From contig JAKURD010000001.1 in the NCBI GenBank assembly GCA_022450045.1, positions 124,001 through 188,000 on the forward strand: a stretch of DNA of 64,000 nucleotides, written 5' to 3'. This stretch comes from Gracilimonas sp. (GTDB lineage: Bacteria; Bacteroidota; Rhodothermia; Balneolales; Balneolaceae). Shown here piece by piece: positions 16,455 through 25,040 of this stretch (the first letter of the stretch is position 1; each line of letters starts with the position of its first letter). A model generated the notes under the pieces. The model was given only the letters and a program-made list of their open reading frames with translations. It was not told where the DNA came from and did no database searches. Made by a program: the position numbers and the translations under genes.

Positions 16455-17159
16455 TCACTTGAGCTCTTCGTATTCGTTAAATTCGTCTTTTTCTAATTTT
16501 TCGGCAATTTTTTCAGATAGAATTTTTTCCACTAACAGTTCGTCTTCATCCGGGATCATGGTTTTAAAACTGCGGATGGTATCATTCAGTTTATATTCAA
16601 TTTCAATTACTCCCTCAGAGTACCAGGAATAAGTGAAGAAATTCTCCCAGCTTATTTTTCGGTCTAAAAGGATCAGCCCTTTTTTTCGAATTTCAGGCAC
16701 CAGTCGAATAGTGAAACTATACGCCCCAACTGCGATAATTGATAGTCCTGAGGTTACACGAATGGGAGTGAAGGGGAGATCAGACAACAGCGCCGTGCGC
16801 TGAATTCCAAATAAGATAATACCCAGTGCGATTAAATTAGGAAAGATGTCGGTCCAGAATGAACGGCTTACATAAAGGATCTCTCCGAACTCACGTTTTT
16901 GTTGAAACTGCTGGATTGCAGCACCTGAAAAGAAGCCAAATAATGAAGCGTAAATATTAGCCATAACAGCTCCCGCAATAGCTTCAGGGAAATAGCCGAA
17001 ACGATGCATCCACTGAAGGATTAAAAATAGAAAGATTACGCCAAGCAGGGTGAAAGAGAATCGTCGGGGAGTAATCTGGTCAAGATATAAAAGTCGTTTA
17101 TAGCCGAGGTAAATACTGAGTGTGGCAACGATAAATGTTGAAACAATTATCCAAAGCAT
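16455..17159 (-). CDS. Multi-pass membrane protein of unknown family (234 aa)
   Basis: Hydrophobicity suggests about five membrane helices in the first 150 residues (for example IIVSTFIVATLSIYLGY, FTLLGVIFLFLILQW, NLIALGIILFGI), followed by a soluble, charged tail (residues 155-234) ending in a helical EKIAEKLEKDEFNEYEELK segment. The middle contains RKISWENFFTYSWYSEG, loosely like the cytosolic parts of DUF5673-type proteins, but I do not recognise the family with confidence. It is divergent from the DUF971 gene with a short promoter gap. Confidence 0.65.
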   Translation of the reverse strand: MLWIIVSTFIVATLSIYLGYKRLLYLDQITPRRFSFTLLGVIFLFLILQWMHRFGYFPEAIAGAVMANIYASLFGFFSGAAIQQFQQKREFGEILYVSRSFWTDIFPNLIALGIILFGIQRTALLSDLPFTPIRVTSGLSIIAVGAYSFTIRLVPEIRKKGLILLDRKISWENFFTYSWYSEGVIEIEYKLNDTIRSFKTMIPDEDELLVEKILSEKIAEKLEKDEFNEYEELK

Positions 17160-17203
17160 TGATTAATTTTGGTTAGATAGTTTAATTTTATAAATAGTTT
17201 TTG

Positions 17204-17527
17204 ATGGACGAATCGACCACGCCTACGGGCATTGAAGTTAGTAATAAAGATCAGGTTCTGGAAATTTCATGGCAAGATGGGCATACTTCTGTTTTTCCGC
17301 TTTATGGATTGAGGGTAAACTGTCCGTGTGTAACGTGTAGAGGCGGCCATGGAAGCATGGGAGAATTTGAACCGGAAGCTTTTTTTGAAGAAAATCCTTC
17401 CCGCATTGAGATCAGAAATATTGAACAAGTTGGGAATCACGCCATAAAAATAACCTGGGGAGATGGGCATAATTCCGGGATGTATCAGTGGGAAACCTTG
17501 CGCTGGCTAGATCCTGAAAACCATTAG
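17204..17527 (+). CDS. DUF971 / GBBH-like N-terminal domain protein
   Basis: A stand-alone DUF971 domain of 107 aa: LEISWQDGHTSVFPLYGLRVNCPC, then CRGG and ITWGDGHNSGMYQWETLRWL. The domain is the zinc-binding N-terminal part of gamma-butyrobetaine hydroxylases and also occurs alone, often near iron-sulfur or Rieske genes. Two cysteines (CPCVTC) and the downstream HN are candidate metal ligands. ATG at 17204 is preferred to the TTG one codon earlier. It is convergent with the Rieske oxygenase gene, and the two stop codons share the bases TTAG. Confidence 0.85.
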   Translation: MDESTTPTGIEVSNKDQVLEISWQDGHTSVFPLYGLRVNCPCVTCRGGHGSMGEFEPEAFFEENPSRIEIRNIEQVGNHAIKITWGDGHNSGMYQWETLRWLDPENH

Positions 17528-18627
17528 TTGCAAAATGATTTTTTGATTTCTTGTTTCAGCAAGCTTTGAAAGTGGTACACACCAAGTTCTCTTTTTACAG
17601 AAAAGCGACCTTGATGGTAAACCTTGGACTGAATTCCACGCTGTACTGCTTCACAAATTTCAATATCCTCTTTCTGGATATCATCACTATAAGCTATGTC
17701 CTTTTTAATTATTTCTGATTTTTTCTTGGTTTCAGACTCATCATAAAAATAACTGAAAATGACTTTACAGCGAGTAGGGGATACAGGAATAACCAGATTC
17801 ATTTGAAGCCTGCCGGGTAAAATATTGAGCATCATATTTGGGAAAACGAAATAGTAAAAAGCCTCTCCGCCATTTTTTGAATATAAGTTATCACCATTTT
17901 TAAAAGGGCTGTGTTGCAAAGAATGCCATTTTTCCGTTTCTGTTACATACGACCGGTAATCCAACAGATTCGCAAGTTCAGGATGAACGATCGGGATATG
18001 GTAACCCTCCAGATAATTATCTACATATACTTTCCAGTTGCAATTAATTTCATAAACCTGTTCTATATGAAACTTAAGGGTACTAAGATTAAGTGGTGCT
18101 ATACGCTTTTCAATTCCTTCTAAAAGTTGGGCTAATTCAAGATCAGAAGTATCGACTCGTGCGAATATTAAACCTTGCCAAATGGAAATTTCGAATGGTT
18201 CTAACCCAAAGTCTTTTTTGTCAAAAAGTTTAACAAGATTCCAGTCAGGAATGCCTCGCAACGATCCGTCATCTAAATAAGTCCAGCCATGGTATTGGCA
18301 TTGGAGAACGGTTTTGGTCCCTTTCTTGATAGCTAACGGGCCCCCGCGATGTTTGCAAACGTTATAAAAAGCTTTTAGCTCATTTTCAGTATTTCGGAAA
18401 ATGATGATCGGGTTTCCTGCTACTTCGCCGGTGTATGAATCACCTGCTTCGGGTATCTGATCTATATGACAGACATACAGCCATTTTTTTTTGAAAAGCT
18501 TTTGCTGTTCAAAGACATGTATATCCTCATTATGATACCAATCTGATGGTATGGTCTTGGCTTTTTCGATGGGATCAATGCGCAAGACTTTATCTTTAAA
18601 TAAATTTTTATAACTTTTATTATCCAT
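17524..18627 (-). CDS. Rieske non-heme iron oxygenase, alpha-subunit type
   Basis: A 367-aa ring-hydroxylating-type oxygenase. The Rieske cluster motif is complete: Cys91-x-His93 and Cys110-x2-His113. The mononuclear iron site is visible as His210 and His215 (DNYLEGYHIPIVHPEL), with Asp321 in EDIEICEAVQRG as the likely third ligand. Family relatives include choline and carnitine monooxygenases and aromatic dioxygenases, and the substrate cannot be decided. No reductase or beta subunit is adjacent. The start is ATG at 18627; a perfect DtxR-like palindrome lies immediately upstream, suggesting iron-dependent control. Confidence 0.85.
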   Translation of the reverse strand: MDNKSYKNLFKDKVLRIDPIEKAKTIPSDWYHNEDIHVFEQQKLFKKKWLYVCHIDQIPEAGDSYTGEVAGNPIIIFRNTENELKAFYNVCKHRGGPLAIKKGTKTVLQCQYHGWTYLDDGSLRGIPDWNLVKLFDKKDFGLEPFEISIWQGLIFARVDTSDLELAQLLEGIEKRIAPLNLSTLKFHIEQVYEINCNWKVYVDNYLEGYHIPIVHPELANLLDYRSYVTETEKWHSLQHSPFKNGDNLYSKNGGEAFYYFVFPNMMLNILPGRLQMNLVIPVSPTRCKVIFSYFYDESETKKKSEIIKKDIAYSDDIQKEDIEICEAVQRGIQSKVYHQGRFSVKRELGVYHFQSLLKQEIKKSFCN

Positions 18628-18629
18628 CA

Positions 18630-18648
18630 ATTTAGATTTAATCTAAAT
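18630..18648. promoter_or_regulatory. DtxR/IdeR/MntR-like operator palindrome
   Basis: ATTTAGATTTAATCTAAAT is a perfect 9-1-9 palindrome with the TTTAG...CTAAA ends and 19-bp length typical of boxes bound by DtxR-family metal-dependent repressors. It lies between the divergent Rieske oxygenase gene (3 bp from its ATG) and the ferric-iron binding protein gene (53 bp from its ATG). The regulator is inferred. Confidence 0.65.
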
Positions 18649-18700
18649 AAAGTTTTATTTTAGAAATGTTAATTAAAAATTTCATAAACCAATTTGACTA

Positions 18701-19720
18701 ATGAAATCTAACTTGTTGTTACTCATTGTATTTTCAATGCTCTTTATTTCTTGTGCTGATCAAGAAAAAGTGAACGTTTATTCTGCCCGGCATTACGATA
18801 CCGATCAGGAATTATATGCGGAGTTTACTAAAAAAACCGGAATTGAAGTTAATCTTATTGAAGGCGGTTCTGATGAACTCATAGAACGAGTGCGAAGTGA
18901 AGGAGTTAATTCTCCGGCCGATGTTCTTATAACTGTTGATGCCGGTCGCTTATGGAGAGCTGAAGAAGCTGATATCTTGCAACCTATTGAATCCGAAATT
19001 CTCGAAGATCGCGTTCCTGCAGAATTTCGTCATCCGGACGGACTTTGGGTTGGTCTTTCAAAAAGGGTGCGGGGAATTGTTGTAAATCCAGATGCTGTAG
19101 AGAATTACGAAGAACTAACCTACGAAGATCTTGCTGATCCACGGTTTGAAGGCCGTGTATGTGTTCGCTCTTCTAACAATATTTACAACCAGTCGTTAGT
19201 GGCCTCCATGATTGAGACGATTGGTGCCGAAGCTACCGAAGAGTGGGCGGAAGGATTGGTTGCTAACTTTGCCCGAGACCCGCAGGGTGGAGATCGTGAT
19301 CAAATTCGTGCGGTTGCTGTCGGTGCTTGTGATGTAGCTATTTCAAATCATTACTATTTAGCCGCGATGATGACCGGCAATGATGAAGCTGATATTGAAG
19401 CAGCCTCCAAAGTTGAGTTTGTTTTTCCAAATCAGGGAGAAGATGAGCGCGGTGCGCATATCAACATAAGCGGTGCCGGAATCCTGAAAAATGCTCCTAA
19501 TAAAGATAATGCGGTTCGGTTCCTTGAGTACCTGACGACTCCTGAAGCTCAGAAATATTTCATCAGCGGGAACAACGAATATCCTGTGAATGATGAAGCA
19601 GAAATAGCTGAAGTGCTACAAGGCTTTGGTGAATTTAAAAGTGATGCGGTAAACGTATCAGCTTTGGGAAGAAATAACCCGGAGGCTATTCAGATCATGG
19701 ACAGAGCCGGCTGGAGATAG
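18701..19720 (+). CDS. Ferric iron ABC transporter substrate-binding lipoprotein (FbpA/FutA-like)
   Basis: A 339-aa periplasmic binding protein with a lipoprotein signal ending FISC (Cys18). The mature part begins VNVYSARHYDTDQELYAEF, close to FutA/FbpA proteins, and retains paired tyrosines near the C-terminal half (SNHYYLAAM) that form the Fe(III) site in this family. The final FLEYLTTPEAQKYF segment is also typical. It would capture Fe(III) and deliver it to the permease encoded downstream on the opposite strand. No ATPase gene is nearby. A DtxR-like palindrome upstream fits iron repression. Confidence 0.9.
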   Translation: MKSNLLLLIVFSMLFISCADQEKVNVYSARHYDTDQELYAEFTKKTGIEVNLIEGGSDELIERVRSEGVNSPADVLITVDAGRLWRAEEADILQPIESEILEDRVPAEFRHPDGLWVGLSKRVRGIVVNPDAVENYEELTYEDLADPRFEGRVCVRSSNNIYNQSLVASMIETIGAEATEEWAEGLVANFARDPQGGDRDQIRAVAVGACDVAISNHYYLAAMMTGNDEADIEAASKVEFVFPNQGEDERGAHINISGAGILKNAPNKDNAVRFLEYLTTPEAQKYFISGNNEYPVNDEAEIAEVLQGFGEFKSDAVNVSALGRNNPEAIQIMDRAGWR

Positions 19721-19744
19721 GCTGACGAACATCGAACATTGAAT

Positions 19745-19797
19745 AAGGAACATTGAATTTCGAAATGATTAATTTCGTTATTTGGTGTTCCTTTTTT
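19745..19797 (+). terminator. Intrinsic terminator after the iron-binding protein
   Basis: AAGGAACA at 19745-19752 pairs with TGTTCCTT at 19786-19793, with inner pairing ATTTCG/CGAAAT-like, and is followed by six T. It lies 25 bp after the stop codon. Confidence 0.65.
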
Positions 19798-19861
19798 ATT
19801 GATGACTAAAATCTTCTTTAACCTGAGCTCGATCATTGATAGCTTGAAAAATGCCTAAAGA

Positions 19862-20002
19862 GTCATCCCTGCGAAGGCAGGGATCTTATTATTGCCAGTA
19901 ATTCAATCATAGATACGTAAAAAACAAGTAGATTTCGGGCATTCGCCGCGAAATGACCAGCTTGCCTATGATAGAACCTGCTTTTTAATCGAACTCAGGT
20001 TT
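19862..20002 (+). repeat. Dispersed repeat R1, copy B
   Basis: It contains GTCATCCCTGCGAAGGCAGG (a classic GTCATTCCCGCGAAAGCGGG-type palindrome) followed, about 45 bp on, by a 72-bp module at 19931-20002 that matches copy C (32041-32112) at 66 of 72 positions. The second module folds into an ATTTCGGGC/GCCGCGAAAT hairpin with an ATTC loop and a one-base bulge. Confidence 0.85.
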
Positions 20003-20188
20003 CTAAGTTATGAATGATTCTTAGTGTCAAGTCCATGTTCAGTTGCCGGGCAGAATACCGGTTGGTGGTTACCTGTTTCCAATTCGAACAGGAAATAGGT
20101 ATATAGTATGAGTAGGCTATTGGAATGGAAGTGCAATCTGCGACAAGGGGTTGTAACCCCTTGCCGATATTTCATAGATGAATCAACA

Positions 20189-21883
20189 CTATTGAGTTTC
20201 TGACTTTCGTGATCTGGCGATGGTTCGGTTAATAATGATCACGGGTATGATTCCAACTAAGACGATCATTAAAGCTGCTCCTGCTGATTCGGCCAGGCGT
20301 TCATCGGAAGCATACCGATATACATGAACGGCCAGCGTGTCAAAGTTAAAAGGCCGAACTATGAGGGTAGCGGGAAGTTCTTTCATCACATCAACAAAAA
20401 CGAGCAGTCCGGCGGTTAACAGTCCGCCAGACATCATTGGAATATGAATGCTTCTCAGTACTTTCGAGAATCGATACCCCATCCCCCGGGCCGCTTCATC
20501 CATATTAGGGGTGATCTTCTCCATGCTTGCTTCAACGCCTCCGATTGATACTGAAAGAAAACGTACAAGGTAGGCAAACACCATCGCAAAAATAGTACCG
20601 CTGAGTAAGAGCCCTGATGAGAAGCCTAAATATTCCCGGAAAAAAGAATCGATAGAGTTGTCAAAATAACCGAAGGGAATAAGAACACCTACAGCAATCA
20701 CAGAACCTGGAATAGCATAGCCTAACGAGCTCACACGGTTAAAGAACTTTACGGATCTGGTTGGATTTAACCGGGCTGAATAGGCCATTACCAAAGCCAT
20801 AGCTACGGCTAAGAACCCGGTAAGTGCAGAAACGGTAAAAGAGTTAAAGGACAACTCAATGAACTTGAAATTCAAATGACCGAGGTTTGAGAAAAACATC
20901 TCAACAAGAAGAATGACGGGAAGAATAAACCCTATCAAAACGGGAATAAAACAAACAGTAAAGGCAGCTAAAGACTTAAATCCTTTTAATTCAAACCTGT
21001 TTAAGCGTTTAAACCGGGATGAATTTGCTTTTTCATTGCTGATCTTATTTCTGGACCAGCGTTCTAAGATCAACAGTACTACAATGAATGAAAGAAGAAA
21101 TGCGGCTAATTGTGCTGCAGCAGGGCGTTCACCTAATCCAAACCAAGTTCGGTAAATTCCAGTGGTAAACGTTTGAACGCCAAAATATTCAACCGTTCCG
21201 AAATCATTGAGAGTTTCCATTAGGGCGAGGGCAAGTCCGGCAGCGATTCCGGGCCGCGCAACAGGGATGGCAACCTTAAAGAAACTTTGCCAGGTTGAGT
21301 ACCCCATAATTCGGCTGGCTTCAAGTAAACTGGTGGATTGTTCTAAAAAGGAAGAACGAGCCAGCATGTACACATAGGGGTAGAAAGCCAAAGACATGAT
21401 AATAATAGCACCCTCTACAGAACGGATATTTGGGAACCAATACTCACCAAGACTTAGACCAAAGAGGTTGCGGATCATTGCTTGCAGTGGTCCGGCGATA
21501 TCCAGAAAGTCTGTATAGATATAAGCTATTAAATAAGCGGGGATTGCAAACGGAAGGATAGAAGCCCATTCAAACACTTTTCGTCCTGTAAAGTCAGTCA
21601 TAGTGATCAGCCAAGCGGAAGAAACACCTAAAACGATCACACCAAAAGAAACGCCGGATATCAGAATCAGAGAATTGAAGACATAGTCATCCAGAACAGT
21701 ATCAGCAAGATGGCTCCATACTTCTCCGGCAGGAGTAAAAATTGAGAATACCACCGTTAGAATTGGGATAGAGATCAACAGGGCGATGGCCATACTGAAG
21801 AAGGTCCATTTCGGAGATTTCTGCCGGATCTTTGGTGAGTCGGGTCTTAAATTTTTAATGGTCGTATGCAGAGCTTTAAGCAT
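20189..21883 (-). CDS. Iron ABC transporter permease (FbpB-like)
   Basis: A 564-aa double-length permease with two homologous halves of about six helices each. Each half carries the EAA-type cytosolic loop, for example EASRIMGYSTWQSFFKVAIPVARPGIAAG and MDEAARGMGYRFSKVLRSIHIPMMSGG. This duplicated form is typical of FbpB/FutB/CysT-like ferric iron permeases. With the FbpA-like protein it would form the membrane channel of a Fe(III) importer; the ATPase (FbpC) is not in the window. It is the last gene of the minus-strand run, 28 bp after the CrtI-like gene. Confidence 0.9.
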   Translation of the reverse strand: MLKALHTTIKNLRPDSPKIRQKSPKWTFFSMAIALLISIPILTVVFSIFTPAGEVWSHLADTVLDDYVFNSLILISGVSFGVIVLGVSSAWLITMTDFTGRKVFEWASILPFAIPAYLIAYIYTDFLDIAGPLQAMIRNLFGLSLGEYWFPNIRSVEGAIIIMSLAFYPYVYMLARSSFLEQSTSLLEASRIMGYSTWQSFFKVAIPVARPGIAAGLALALMETLNDFGTVEYFGVQTFTTGIYRTWFGLGERPAAAQLAAFLLSFIVVLLILERWSRNKISNEKANSSRFKRLNRFELKGFKSLAAFTVCFIPVLIGFILPVILLVEMFFSNLGHLNFKFIELSFNSFTVSALTGFLAVAMALVMAYSARLNPTRSVKFFNRVSSLGYAIPGSVIAVGVLIPFGYFDNSIDSFFREYLGFSSGLLLSGTIFAMVFAYLVRFLSVSIGGVEASMEKITPNMDEAARGMGYRFSKVLRSIHIPMMSGGLLTAGLLVFVDVMKELPATLIVRPFNFDTLAVHVYRYASDERLAESAGAALMIVLVGIIPVIIINRTIARSRKSETQ

Positions 21884-21911
21884 GCTGAAAGATAAGCTTC
21901 TGTGGCTTTAA

Positions 21912-23354
21912 TTATGAAGGGAAACCAAATTCGTTTTTCAATACAGATTCAGCTGCATAAAACCCGCTCATGCCATGAACTCCGCCGCCGGGAGGGGTAG
22001 ATGAGGAGCAAATATAGAGCCTGTCTGCAGGTATTTTATATGGATCCCATTTTAATACCGGCCTTCCAAAAAGCTGTTTGGCTGTCTGTGCACCCCCGTT
22101 AATATCCCCACCAACGTAGTTAGGATTATACCTTTCCATTTCATGAGAGTGCATAGTGTTTTTAGCAATTATGGTATCTCTGAAACCGGGGGCAAATCGC
22201 TCTATTTGATTTTCTATGATCTCAGTCATGTCTTTCTCGGAGCCATTTGGTACATGACAATAGGCCCATAACGTATGTTTTCCACTGGGGGCTCGGGTCT
22301 TATCAAACAGGCTGGGCTGTGCAACCAACACATACGGTTTTTCATGATGTTCTCCTTTCCATACCGCTTCCTCACTTGCGGCAAGTTCCTCAAATGTTCC
22401 CCCAAGATGAAGTGTTCCGGCTTTTTTAGAATGCTCATTTTCCCACGGAACCGGTTCAGAAAGCGCCCAGTCTATTTTAAAAATCCCGGGTCCATACGTG
22501 TAACTCAGTAATTCTTTCTTGTATTTCCTGGGAAGTTTATCATCGGCAATTTTCGCGATTTGATGTGGGGTGAGGTTAAATAACACGATCTTGGAGCTCG
22601 GGATATCGGTCATGTTTTGGACTTCATGATCTGTGATGATCTCACCGCCCAATGACCTGAAAAGTTCAGCAAGAGCATTAGTGATGGCTGAAGAACCACC
22701 TTTGGCAAAAGGCCATCCCACAGCATGGGCAGAACTTCCTAATACCAATCCAAAGGAGGCAGTGAATGCATTATTTAGGGGAATAATGCTGTGGGCTGCA
22801 CACCCGCCAAAAAGAGCTTTAGTTCTCGGGTCTTTGAATAAAGAATTCGTAAAAAGCTTAGCGGAAAATAGTCCGTACCAACCAAATCGAGCCATTAATA
22901 AGGGGTGTTTTGGAATACGTAATGTTCCAAAGATATCTTCAGACAGATAATCCCAATGCTCTGTAAACTCTTTGAATATCTTGAGATAAGCTTTGCCATC
23001 AATGCCTAAGTGTTCGGCTGTTTTTTCGATACTTCGAAAAGCTGCAACCGCGTCTCCATGATCCAAAGGGTGGACGTAGGGTATTTCGGGATGGATAAAT
23101 TCGAGCCCAAATTTATGCAATCCCAGTGTGTTAAGGAATGGAGAGCCGGCGGCTGTGGGATGAACTGCAGAACATACATCATGTAAAAATCCGGGTTCTG
23201 TAAGTTCCTGAGTTCTGGTGCCTCCACCGATGGTTGATTTAGCTTCAAGAATGATCACTTTCAATCCTCCCTGAGCAAGCTTTACACCTGCACTAAGTCC
23301 GTTAGGCCCCGAACCAACGATAACGGCATCATATTCTTTAGGATCTGTTTTCAA
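21912..23354 (-). CDS. FAD-dependent phytoene-dehydrogenase-like oxidoreductase
   Basis: A 480-aa flavoprotein. The N-terminal dinucleotide site (AVIVGSGPNGLSAGVKLAQGGLKVIILEA) has the GxGxxG core and acidic end, followed by GGGTRTQEL. The C-terminus contains RLYICSSSTPPGGGVHGMSGFYAAESVL, characteristic of the CrtI/PYROXD2 group (NAD(P)/FAD-dependent, amine-oxidase superfamily). The substrate is unknown; carotenoid desaturation is not implied because no other crt genes are near. It starts with TTG, 6 bp after the subtilase stop, so the genes are cotranscribed. Confidence 0.85.
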   Translation of the reverse strand: MKTDPKEYDAVIVGSGPNGLSAGVKLAQGGLKVIILEAKSTIGGGTRTQELTEPGFLHDVCSAVHPTAAGSPFLNTLGLHKFGLEFIHPEIPYVHPLDHGDAVAAFRSIEKTAEHLGIDGKAYLKIFKEFTEHWDYLSEDIFGTLRIPKHPLLMARFGWYGLFSAKLFTNSLFKDPRTKALFGGCAAHSIIPLNNAFTASFGLVLGSSAHAVGWPFAKGGSSAITNALAELFRSLGGEIITDHEVQNMTDIPSSKIVLFNLTPHQIAKIADDKLPRKYKKELLSYTYGPGIFKIDWALSEPVPWENEHSKKAGTLHLGGTFEELAASEEAVWKGEHHEKPYVLVAQPSLFDKTRAPSGKHTLWAYCHVPNGSEKDMTEIIENQIERFAPGFRDTIIAKNTMHSHEMERYNPNYVGGDINGGAQTAKQLFGRPVLKWDPYKIPADRLYICSSSTPPGGGVHGMSGFYAAESVLKNEFGFPS

Positions 23355-23359
23355 ATCTC

Positions 23360-25021
23360 TTAATTTGATCTTTTACCTGCCAGTTTTAATGCTTCATAGG
23401 CATTGATAATGCCTCCTGTACTTGAAAATTCTGAGAAGTGGATGGGTTCCATTGTTCCCGGTTTGTAAACAACGCGATCTACTTTGGTAACCGTTTTAAG
23501 AATAATTTCCTTTACCTCCGGTGTAGAAAGTTCAGGATAATAAGACATTATAAGGGCTGCAACTCCGGCCACAACAGGTGAGGCCATACTGGTTCCACTA
23601 TTCATTTGATATTCATTTTCAGGATAGGTGGAATAGATATCTACTCCGGGTGCGAAAATATCAACGGCAGATTTCCCATAGTTTGAAAAACTTGCAACCA
23701 AGGTTGAATCCGATTGCCATGAAGAAGCACCGACACTCAGGTAATTGGTTGCCTGTCCGCCATCTTCATAAAAACGGGTGGGGTAGGAGCTTGTGCTGTC
23801 TACATTATCACTTCCATTTCCCGCCCCGGAAACCATCAGTACTCCAAGGCTGTCTGCGAATTTCATAGCCGCATCCACGTATTCCTTTTGTGGGGAATAC
23901 GCTTTTCCGAAACTCATATTGATTACTCGCGCTCCATTTTCAGCCGCATACCGGATAGAGTTGGCAACATCTTTATCTCGTTCGTCGCCATCAGGTACGG
24001 AGCGGAGGATCATCAGCTCAATATGATCAGCGACTCCCTGTGCGCCTAAATCATTGTTTCGGATAGCTCCTACAATACCCGCTACGTGTGTACCGTGATC
24101 ACTGCTCGGCCCGGTTACATCGTTATTTCCATAAATTCTATTTTCCAGATCATCATAGTCATCTCCAACAATGGCTCTGGGGTTGAAGTCTGGATTCAGC
24201 CCATATTCTGCGAGTTCGCTTACATGCTCATAATAATCTTCCAGCTCATCGAGTTCAGCTTCACTCGCTCCATTACTCAGCAAATATGTGATGATCTGTT
24301 TGGCTTGCTGCATTTGCTGACTTTCATCCGGAGTTATCTCAAGCATGTTGGAATCAACAGAATCGATACTGGCGATGCCAAGTGCCTGCTTAGCAAATTG
24401 AATTGCTTGTCGCGTTTGGCCAACTTGATTCAGTTCCTGCATGTTTTGCTGAACACGTCGTTCAAATGCTTCTTTAATTTCCAGGTAATATTGGTAGTCT
24501 TCCAGTTCATCAGTTGAAACAGAATCTTCATCAACTCCTTCAAATTTTTCACTCAGCTTGGCATAAAGCCGGGTTACCTCGTAGGTATCTTTATTAACAT
24601 GACTACCATCCGGTCCTCCAATAAAATTCCAGCCGTGGATATCATCAACATATCCATTTCCATCGTCATCTTTTCTATTTCCGGGAAGTTCATCATCATT
24701 GATCCATATTTTTTCTGACAGATCTTCGTGCTCTATATCCGTTCCGGAATCGATAATGGCTACGATCACCTTCTCTTTTGGTTCAAGACCGGCTAATAAT
24801 TCAGAATATGATTTTTCAACCCCGGCTCCATAGTAGGGAGAAGCATTGATTGATGCTAAATGCCAGGTTTTTGTGGCCGTTACTTCAGTCACTTCCGAAG
24901 TTTGTGAGTCTTCCGTTTCTGTCCGATTGGGACCATTTTCAGAAGCAGTTTTAGTTCCTGTACAACTGATCGTAAAAATAGTTAGGAAGATCAGGGTGAA
25001 GAGCTTATTTAAATATTTCAT
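23360..25021 (-). CDS. S8 family (subtilisin-like) serine peptidase lipoprotein
   Basis: A 553-aa subtilase with a lipoprotein-type signal (FTISC, Cys20). The catalytic triad is visible: Asp91 in AIIDSGTDIEHEDL, His309 in SDHGTHVAGIVGA, and Ser478 in NSGTSMASPVVAGVAAL. The 218 residues between Asp and His far exceed the usual 35-45, because of a largely helical, Gln/Glu-rich insertion at about residues 150-290. It also holds a calcium-type DDDGNGYVDD loop at 118-127. It is probably periplasmic or outer-membrane anchored, acting on proteins outside the cytosol. It sits between DUF445 and a flavoprotein gene in a compact run. Confidence 0.9.
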   Translation of the reverse strand: MKYLNKLFTLIFLTIFTISCTGTKTASENGPNRTETEDSQTSEVTEVTATKTWHLASINASPYYGAGVEKSYSELLAGLEPKEKVIVAIIDSGTDIEHEDLSEKIWINDDELPGNRKDDDGNGYVDDIHGWNFIGGPDGSHVNKDTYEVTRLYAKLSEKFEGVDEDSVSTDELEDYQYYLEIKEAFERRVQQNMQELNQVGQTRQAIQFAKQALGIASIDSVDSNMLEITPDESQQMQQAKQIITYLLSNGASEAELDELEDYYEHVSELAEYGLNPDFNPRAIVGDDYDDLENRIYGNNDVTGPSSDHGTHVAGIVGAIRNNDLGAQGVADHIELMILRSVPDGDERDKDVANSIRYAAENGARVINMSFGKAYSPQKEYVDAAMKFADSLGVLMVSGAGNGSDNVDSTSSYPTRFYEDGGQATNYLSVGASSWQSDSTLVASFSNYGKSAVDIFAPGVDIYSTYPENEYQMNSGTSMASPVVAGVAALIMSYYPELSTPEVKEIILKTVTKVDRVVYKPGTMEPIHFSEFSSTGGIINAYEALKLAGKRSN

Positions 25022-25040
25022 GAATAGGTATTTTTAGAAA

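Larger units (their letters stand above)
19721..20188. other. Gene-free gap with terminator and repeat R1
   Basis: This gap of 468 bp holds the terminator of the iron-binding gene and copy B of the R1 repeat. The rest (20003-20188) shows no coding sequence or recognisable element; it contains CAAGGGGTTGTAACCCCTTG near 20145, a short palindrome of uncertain meaning that could stop the minus-strand operon ending at 20189. Confidence 0.6.
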
